The notes under the pieces: generated by a model
The model's input: only the letters and a program-made list of their open reading frames with translations
What the model was told of the DNA's origin: nothing
Databases searched by the model: none
Part shown: positions 5,037 to 9,724 of the stretch, in pieces
How the letters are laid out: each line of letters opens with the position of its first letter
Numbering within the stretch: the first letter of the stretch is position 1
Origin: an uncultured Peptococcaceae bacterium
Lineage (GTDB): Bacteria > Bacillota > Limnochordia > Darwinibacteriales > Darwinibacteriaceae
Reading direction: 5' to 3'
Length of the DNA: 9,724 nucleotides
Assembly (NCBI GenBank): GCA_937988745.1
Contig: CALKAR010000072.1
Span: 1 to 9,724 of the forward strand
Translations under genes and position numbers: made by a program

Positions 5037-6970
5037 TGGCTTCTCCGCTGGTGCAAGTAGAACAACCGACGTTTCGCCTTCCTGCCGACTTCAACCGCGA
5101 GGCGCGCACGGCAGAGCTTGTCACTCGTTTCGCTTACGCCGAGTCGTGGCGCAAGCAATACGACTCGAAAGCGTTGGAGTGGTATAAGCTCTATCGTGGC
5201 TGGCGGGAGAAGGCTTACATTGAAGGGCGTAGCAACCTCCACATCCCCAAGACCTACGAGTACCTGGACGCTATCCGGGCGAGGATTGTCAAGTCGTTCT
5301 TCGCTACACGCCCGTACCTGGAGTTCATCCCTCGCCCGTTTGCGGGCGCTACGCCGGAAATCATGGCCGTGAACGCGGAGAAGGCCAAGGTCGCTTCCGC
5401 TCTTGTGGACGAGCAGCTTGACCGCAACGGTATCAAGCGCAAGTTTTACGACTTCATTACGTCCGTCCTCATCTTCCCCGCCGGGATTATGTCGGTAGGC
5501 TGGCGTGTGGAGGACCGGACGGTGCGTATCCCTATCCCTCGCATTGCCAACCCAATTGACGTGGCGTACAACGGGGCGCAGCCCGAGTTCGTTGTAGAGT
5601 ACCAGGAGATTTCGGAGCGTGTGTGGGACGACAACGAGATTCAGGTCGTGGACTACTTTGACTTCTGGCCTGATCCGAGAGGGTATGACCTTGACTCCTG
5701 CAGATTCGTTTTTCAGCGGGAGTGGTTGTCAAGAGAGCAAATTGAGCACAAGCTGACCGTGCTCGAAGAAGCGGGTCTCGGGCGTGTGTTTCCTATTGAC
5801 TGGGAGAAGGTCCATTCTGTTTCCAACATCCAGGACGGGCGTTATGAGCGCATGAGCGCCGTAGGACTCGCGCCCGAGACCACCGACGGCTTTTGGGCCG
5901 ACGAGAAGGGTGTACGCATTGGCCTGACCTACGAGGTCCTGCACTATTGGGAAGACCAGCGCTACGCCATGCTCATCAACCGCTGCGAACTGGCATACGA
6001 GGGTCAGAACCCGTACTGGAAGCACGGTAAGAAACCCTACGTGGTCGCCAGCTTCGAGCCGTTGCCTAACGAGTTCTACGGCATGAGTGCTGTGGAGATC
6101 ATCCAGCACTTGCAAGAGGAACTGAACACTCAGCGGAACCAGCGTATTGATAACGCCAGCATGATCCTAAACCGCATGTGGAAGGTGCGGCGTGGAGCCG
6201 ACATTGACGAGTCGGAGCTTGTCAGCAGGCCGCACGGGATTATCTATGTGGACCAACCGGATGACGTGACGGAGATTTCGTTTTCCGATGTTCCCTCCTC
6301 TGCTTACATTGAGGGCAACGTCATTGAAAGAGACATGGAAAACGCTCTTAGCGTGCCGTCTGTGGTGCGCGGTGTAGACCCGTCCCGCCAGGAGACGGCT
6401 ACGGAGATTGTGACCAAGACTTCCAACGCGGGCGTTCGCTTCGACGTAAAGATCATGCTCTTTGAGGAGCTTGGAATTAAGCGTCTCGCCATGCTGATGG
6501 ACCTGAACAACCAGCAATTCCTTGACGCCGCCCGTGTGGTCAGGCTGTTTGGTGAGGACGCCAGCATGTCGTGGGTTATGGTGGAGCCTGGCGATTTGAT
6601 CGGCGAGCGCGACTACCTGCCGTCTGGCTCAAACGTGGACCCTGCGGCCAACAAGGAGCTGCGCCGCCAGCAGTTGATCCAACTCATGGCGCTGGCGGCT
6701 CAGAATCCGTACATCGACCGCTACGAGTTGACAAAGATGCTTGTCCAGTCATTCGACGTGAGGAATGTCGAGCGCTTGCTCCTGCCGCGTGAGGTTGTCG
6801 AACAGCAGATGGCGCAGATGGCGTTACAGCAGATGTTGCATGAGCAGGTTGTGGCTGGGCGGGTGCCAGAGCGCCAACAGAATTCGGGCCGTAGACAGCC
6901 GCAGCAACCGCAACAGCCTGTTCTCTACGGCCCGACAGGGCAGCCGATTTCAGGAGGTAGCGTGCTGTGA
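5033..6970 (+). CDS. Portal protein
   Basis: This 645-aa protein should form the dodecameric ring at one capsid vertex through which DNA enters and leaves, and on which terminase and tail dock. The N-terminal part has the stretch LHIPKTYEYLDAIRARIVKS (residues 69-88) preceding 'RPYLEFIPRP', common in portals of SU10-like and podovirus-like phages. Residues 345-400 (FYGMSAVEIIQHL...RNQRIDNASMILNR, then VRRGADIDESELVSRPHG) are the typical portal core. VVRGVDPSRQETATEI (443-458) opens the helical clip/crown region, and the C-terminus is Gln-rich and probably disordered. AAAGGTGAT (5022-5030) is a good ribosome binding site for GTG 5033 or ATG 5036. The gene overlaps both neighbours by 4 nt. Fold class within portals is not certain. 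Confidence 0.92.
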   Translation: MMASPLVQVEQPTFRLPADFNREARTAELVTRFAYAESWRKQYDSKALEWYKLYRGWREKAYIEGRSNLHIPKTYEYLDAIRARIVKSFFATRPYLEFIPRPFAGATPEIMAVNAEKAKVASALVDEQLDRNGIKRKFYDFITSVLIFPAGIMSVGWRVEDRTVRIPIPRIANPIDVAYNGAQPEFVVEYQEISERVWDDNEIQVVDYFDFWPDPRGYDLDSCRFVFQREWLSREQIEHKLTVLEEAGLGRVFPIDWEKVHSVSNIQDGRYERMSAVGLAPETTDGFWADEKGVRIGLTYEVLHYWEDQRYAMLINRCELAYEGQNPYWKHGKKPYVVASFEPLPNEFYGMSAVEIIQHLQEELNTQRNQRIDNASMILNRMWKVRRGADIDESELVSRPHGIIYVDQPDDVTEISFSDVPSSAYIEGNVIERDMENALSVPSVVRGVDPSRQETATEIVTKTSNAGVRFDVKIMLFEELGIKRLAMLMDLNNQQFLDAARVVRLFGEDASMSWVMVEPGDLIGERDYLPSGSNVDPAANKELRRQQLIQLMALAAQNPYIDRYELTKMLVQSFDVRNVERLLLPREVVEQQMAQMALQQMLHEQVVAGRVPERQQNSGRRQPQQPQQPVLYGPTGQPISGGSVL

Positions 6971-7203
6971 GTACTCTGACCACACGGGAAGACGATGAGA
7001 AGCTGGCTCGGCTGGCAATGCACGACGGCTGGCCCGTGCTGGCAAGGGTTCTTGATGAGTGGATTCGACGGGAGGCCAATGACCTGGCCTCCCGTAGTTT
7101 CAATGACCTGCTCGAAGTCGGGCGCTCTCAAGGGCGCATGAAGGCTTTTGAGCAGGTCAAACAATTCGTCGAGCGCAGGCTCGACAGGATTAAGGAGGGC
7201 TAA
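6967..7203 (+). CDS. Small helical protein between portal and scaffold
   Basis: This 78-aa protein starts at GTG 6967, overlapping the portal stop (GTGA), with AGGAGG at 6952-6957 and a 9-nt spacer. It is charged and almost wholly helical. The phrases LAMHDGWPVLARVLDEWI (16-33) and GRSQGRMKAFEQVKQFVERR (52-71) resemble short proteins that many phages carry in this same place. Their role is unknown, and a minor head or assembly function is inferred from position. It has no signal peptide or membrane segment. The stop lies 1 nt before the scaffold ATG, and its last codons contain that gene's ribosome binding site, so the two are translationally coupled. Confidence 0.75.
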   Translation: MSTLTTREDDEKLARLAMHDGWPVLARVLDEWIRREANDLASRSFNDLLEVGRSQGRMKAFEQVKQFVERRLDRIKEG

Positions 7204-7204
7204 C

Positions 7205-8146
7205 ATGCCTGACAACGTACAGCACATTTTCGGCTTGAGCGATGAGGACGTTGCTGGGGTCCCCGAGACGGGAGACGCCCCACATACGCCCGAGACTCAG
7301 CCGGACCAGGCCCCGGAGACTGTGGACCCACAGCCGCAGGACGGCCCCGATAAGGGACACCCGGACACGGATGTGGGGGCACAGCAGCAGGGACACCCTG
7401 GAGAGAAGCTGTGGGCAGGCAAGTACCAGACCCCGGAGGACCTGGAGCGCAGTTACGAGGAGCTTCAGCGCAAGCTCGGGGAGCAGGGCCAGCAGCTTGG
7501 TACGTTGCAGCAGCAGTACCAGCAGCTCTTGGCCTACCTCCAGCAGACGCAGGCGGTGCAGGGCTATCAGCAGCCCGTCGCACAGCATCCTGCACAGAAG
7601 CTCCGAGAGCCTGAGCCCGCCATTAGCCCTGACGAGTTCCTGGACAAGCTGGAATCCGAAGGGCCGAAGGTCGTGGAGCAGCTCGCGGAGCGTGTGGCGC
7701 GGAGGCGCCTTGAGCAGGAGGGCCAGGTGATTGGTCAGACGTTGGGCCAGCTTCTCGGCCCAATGTACCAGCATTACATGCAGGCCCAGCTTCGGGAGAA
7801 CTTCCAGGGGCAAATCAACTCGCTCAAGTCCAAGTACCAGGACTTTGACGAGTACCGGCGAGACATGTTCGAAGTCGTCAAGGAGCAGCCTGCGCTTTTG
7901 ATGCAGTCTGGCGGTCTTGAGCTTGCGTACCTGGCCGCTAAGGCCCGCAAGGCGCAGACCGTCCAGCAGCAGGTGCCGCAGACTGCGGCGCTACAGCAGG
8001 CGATGGACGTCACGAAGAAAGCCGCGCAGATGCCCTCTCCCACCGCGGGCAATGCCCACAGGCAGCAGACGAAGCTGCCGCCTGAAGAGGTCATCAAGCG
8101 GCAAATCTTCGGCGACCCAGGGCAACCACAAGGAATCTTCGGCTAA
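7205..8146 (+). CDS. Scaffold (capsid assembly) protein
   Basis: A 313-aa acidic, Gln-rich protein placed directly before the capsid gene. It should guide procapsid assembly and leave or be cleaved before DNA packaging. Residues 18-60 are a disordered Pro/Asp/Glu-rich tract. LWAGKYQTPEDLERSYEELQ (69-88) is the phrase typical of phage scaffolds, followed by a Gln-rich coiled coil to about 118. Two more helical blocks follow (about 140-180 and 195-225), then a Gln/Ala-rich linker, and the end (LPPEEVIKRQIFGDPG) is a likely capsid-binding tail. ATG 7205 is chosen because AAGGAGG lies at 7193-7199. The frame stays open upstream to 7148, but that start would overlap the previous gene without a ribosome binding site. 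Confidence 0.88.
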   Translation: MPDNVQHIFGLSDEDVAGVPETGDAPHTPETQPDQAPETVDPQPQDGPDKGHPDTDVGAQQQGHPGEKLWAGKYQTPEDLERSYEELQRKLGEQGQQLGTLQQQYQQLLAYLQQTQAVQGYQQPVAQHPAQKLREPEPAISPDEFLDKLESEGPKVVEQLAERVARRRLEQEGQVIGQTLGQLLGPMYQHYMQAQLRENFQGQINSLKSKYQDFDEYRRDMFEVVKEQPALLMQSGGLELAYLAAKARKAQTVQQQVPQTAALQQAMDVTKKAAQMPSPTAGNAHRQQTKLPPEEVIKRQIFGDPGQPQGIFG

Positions 8147-8162
8147 GGCGGGGATTCAGCAA

Positions 8163-8206
8163 CAACAATGACCCCACAAGCTAATAAGCCTGTGGGGTTT
8201 TTGTTG
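8163..8206 (+). terminator. Intrinsic terminator between scaffold and capsid genes
   Basis: ACCCCACA (8171-8178) pairs with TGTGGGGT (8191-8198). After an A/C mismatch, GCT/AGC (8180-8182/8187-8189) closes an AATA loop, and TTTTT (8198-8202) follows. Outside the main stem, CAACAA (8163-8168) can also pair with TTGTTG (8201-8206), which would pull the U-run into the stem. It should reduce transcription into the capsid gene unless RNA polymerase is modified or read-through is partial. Confidence 0.8.
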
Positions 8207-8226
8207 CGCCTCGCTGAGGCCAACAA
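8201..8226 (+). promoter_or_regulatory. Second hairpin in the capsid gene leader
   Basis: TTGTTG (8201-8206) pairs with CAACAA (8221-8226). C8207 is bulged, and GCCTC (8208-8212) pairs with GAGGC (8216-8220) around a GCT loop, giving 11 pairs. It begins in the terminator U-run and ends 7 nt before the capsid ribosome binding site (GGAGG, 8234-8238). It may stabilise a processed capsid mRNA 5' end or compete with the terminator's outer stem. Confidence 0.65.
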
Positions 8227-8250
8227 CATCGGCGGAGGTGCAACTGAACA

Positions 8251-9408
8251 ATGGCTGGCGAGTTCGATTACGGACTTTCCACCCCTGCGTCCAACTCTCC
8301 CGTTACCACTTACGGGATTGACCGTGACCGCAGGGACATTGACGTTTCCAAGGAGATCGCACGCCTCATCCCTGATGCGAACCCGTTCCTGGTCATCCTC
8401 ATGCGGGCAAGGAAGCGCACCACCAAGACGGCGGAGTTCTACTGGTACGACTCTGAGCCGGGTGCATGGTGGACCCAGGCGGACGGCGGTGTGGATGACA
8501 GCGCGAATCAGATCGTCGTGGACGACCCCACTATCTTCCGGACCAGGGACATCATCAAGGTCCCGCGCACGGGCGAGGTGATGTTCGTCACTGGGGTTGA
8601 CGAGGCGACGAAGACTGTCTCTGTTGTTCGTGGTTACGGCGTGACCACGCCTGCGGCCATTAACGACAACGACTGGCTTCTGAGGTTGGGCAACGCGATG
8701 GAGGAGTTCAGCCGTGCGCCTGAACCCAAAGTCGCCCAGCCTGTGAAGGAGTACAACTACACGCAGATCTTCCGTCGCCCGTTTGACCAGTCCATGACCA
8801 GCGAGCGGGAAGCGCTGAAGACCAGCGAGACGGAGCGCACTCGTCTGCGTCGGGATCAGGCCCTGGAGCACCGCCTGGACATCGAGCGCGCGCTGCTGTT
8901 TGGCGAGCGCAAGGAGGACGTGTTGAACAAGCGGCGGATGACCGGCGGCTTGCTCCAGTTCATCAAGACCAAGCACTACGACGCGGGCAACGACCTCACC
9001 GAAGACAAGTTTGAGGAGTTTTGCGAGATGCTGTTCCAGCACGGCTCTCAGCGCAAGCTCCTCGTCTGCTCCTACCGTGTGGGGTCCATCATCAACAAGT
9101 TCGCCCGTGATCGGATTGACACCCGCAGCGGCGAAGAGACGTATGGGATCCGGCTCAAGCAGTACAGGTCGTTCCACGGCGACTTGTACATCGTGCCGTC
9201 TAGGACGCTGGAGAAGGAGTATCAGGGGCTGGCTTTCGGCGTGGACATGGACTACATCGAGTACCGCCCGCTGAATGGCCGGGACACCACGCTCAGGACC
9301 AACATCCAGCTTCCGGACGAGGACGGTTGGCGGGACGAGTACATCACCGAGGTTGGCTTGTCGGTGCGGCTGGAGAAGGTCCACGCCGTACTGGAGAACG
9401 CTGTGTAA
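8251..9408 (+). CDS. Major capsid protein, SU10-like (HK97 fold)
   Basis: This 385-aa protein is the shell subunit, expected in many copies. Its layout matches the SU10-like major capsid family (DUF5309-type). The N-terminal part has DVSKEIARLIPDANPFLVIL (31-50). A beta-rich domain follows (FYWYDSEPGAWW, then PTIFRTRDIIKVPRTGEVMF with a VVRGYG turn at about 126-131). The long helix stretch ALKTSETERTRLRRDQALEH runs into RALLFGERKE. TGGLLQFIKTKHYDAG, DKFEEFCEMLFQHGSQRKLL and the C-terminal strands GDLYIVPSRTLEKEYQGLAF form the core, as in homologues. GGAGG (8234-8238) lies 12 nt before ATG. Two hairpins precede it and a terminator follows, isolating it as its own unit. Family call is by pattern. 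Confidence 0.9.
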   Translation: MAGEFDYGLSTPASNSPVTTYGIDRDRRDIDVSKEIARLIPDANPFLVILMRARKRTTKTAEFYWYDSEPGAWWTQADGGVDDSANQIVVDDPTIFRTRDIIKVPRTGEVMFVTGVDEATKTVSVVRGYGVTTPAAINDNDWLLRLGNAMEEFSRAPEPKVAQPVKEYNYTQIFRRPFDQSMTSEREALKTSETERTRLRRDQALEHRLDIERALLFGERKEDVLNKRRMTGGLLQFIKTKHYDAGNDLTEDKFEEFCEMLFQHGSQRKLLVCSYRVGSIINKFARDRIDTRSGEETYGIRLKQYRSFHGDLYIVPSRTLEKEYQGLAFGVDMDYIEYRPLNGRDTTLRTNIQLPDEDGWRDEYITEVGLSVRLEKVHAVLENAV

Positions 9409-9444
9409 GGGGAGGGGCTGAAACGCCCCTCCCTAGTTCGTTTT
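9409..9444 (+). terminator. Intrinsic terminator after the capsid gene
   Basis: GGGGAGGGGC (9409-9418) pairs with GCCCCTCCCT (9425-9434) around the loop TGAAAC. This gives ten pairs including a terminal G-U, starting on the base after the capsid stop. The tail AGTTCGTTTT is a weak U-run, so it is probably leaky. The following GGGGGG (9445-9450) serves as ribosome binding site for the next gene. Confidence 0.75.
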
Positions 9445-9459
9445 GGGGGGTTGAGTTTC

Positions 9460-9724
9460 ATGGCTAAGGTAAAGACCTATCGCAGTCCGAAGCTGGGGCT
9501 TATTATCAACGCCGAGCCCGAAGTCAAGCGGATTGAGTTTGTTAATGGTGAGTTCAAGACGGACGATCCGAAGCAGCAGGAGTACCTGGAAAAACACAGG
9601 GGCTTTGGCTTGTGGATTTTCTGCGACGATGAGCCGGTAGCGGCTGAGAAGCCTGCTGTTGTGGGTAGGAGAGGGAAGAAGGCCGCCGAGCCTGTTGTGG
9701 ATCTCGGCGATGTGGGCTTGAACC
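9460..9724 (+). CDS. Head-region protein of unknown function, 5' part
   Basis: ATG 9460 opens a frame of 88 codons that runs off the window. GGGGGG (9445-9450) is 9 nt upstream, and an in-frame TTG at 9451 is a less likely start. The N-terminus (MAKVKTYRSPKLGLIINA) leads into IEFVNGEFKTDDPKQQEYLEKHRGFG, which reads like the short post-capsid proteins of many phages: a beta strand, 'fenGxxxtdDpeiaeyLrkhpgyG', then a charged, lysine-rich tail. Such proteins are usually placed between capsid and head-tail connector genes and have no established function. The tail here (VVGRRGKKAAEP) looks disordered. The C-terminus is missing, so domain content beyond this is unknown. Confidence 0.75.
   Translation, partial: MAKVKTYRSPKLGLIINAEPEVKRIEFVNGEFKTDDPKQQEYLEKHRGFGLWIFCDDEPVAAEKPAVVGRRGKKAAEPVVDLGDVGLN

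Noticed and set aside
7148..7204. Upstream start for the scaffold gene
   Set aside because: It would overlap the previous gene by 56 nt without a ribosome binding site, whereas AAGGAGG precedes ATG 7205 directly.
8201..8229. TTGTTG, 17 nt, CAACAT as a capsid promoter
   Set aside because: The -10 matches at only 3/6 positions, and the bases are better explained by the hairpin.
8143..9384. Long open frame (413 codons) on the - strand opposite the capsid gene
   Set aside because: It mirrors the capsid gene exactly, has no known motif and no convincing ribosome binding site; it is a GC-codon shadow.

Overview
The window is part of a tailed-phage genome (Caudoviricetes), either a free phage or a prophage, from a GC-rich bacterial host. 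All supportable genes lie on the + strand and most overlap by 4 nt (ATGA or GTGA) or nearly touch. Strong AGGAGG-type ribosome binding sites and several GTG and TTG starts suggest a Gram-positive-like translation system, but the host cannot be named from this sequence. There are no tRNA or rRNA genes, no CRISPR array and no integrase. No gene-free stretch exceeds about 120 nt.

Positions 1-1643 are an early or accessory module. It holds the end of a winged-helix protein, a small Ea22-like protein with a possible zinc site, a TK1-type thymidine kinase, a small Gln/Arg-rich protein, and a second winged-helix protein. Positions 1671-2880 hold a Dam-type adenine methyltransferase flanked by two hairpins, followed by an unrecognised basic protein. 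The two hairpin cores are 16/20 identical, lie in the same orientation, and both resemble IS200/IS605-type ends. The downstream one contains the ribosome binding site of the unrecognised gene.

Positions 2904-9724 are the packaging and head module: a sigma70-type promoter followed almost at once by an intrinsic terminator, small terminase, large terminase, a 49-aa conserved-looking protein, portal, a small helical protein, scaffold, major capsid protein of the SU10/HK97-fold type, and the start of a further head-region gene. The terminases recognise and cut DNA and pump it through the portal into a procapsid built from scaffold and capsid protein.

Three intrinsic terminators (before the small terminase, before the capsid gene, after the capsid gene) punctuate this module, with only one convincing promoter. 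That suggests control by read-through or antitermination. The most unusual features are the paired IS605-like hairpins around dam, the promoter-terminator leader, and the tandem, mutually exclusive hairpins in front of the capsid gene.
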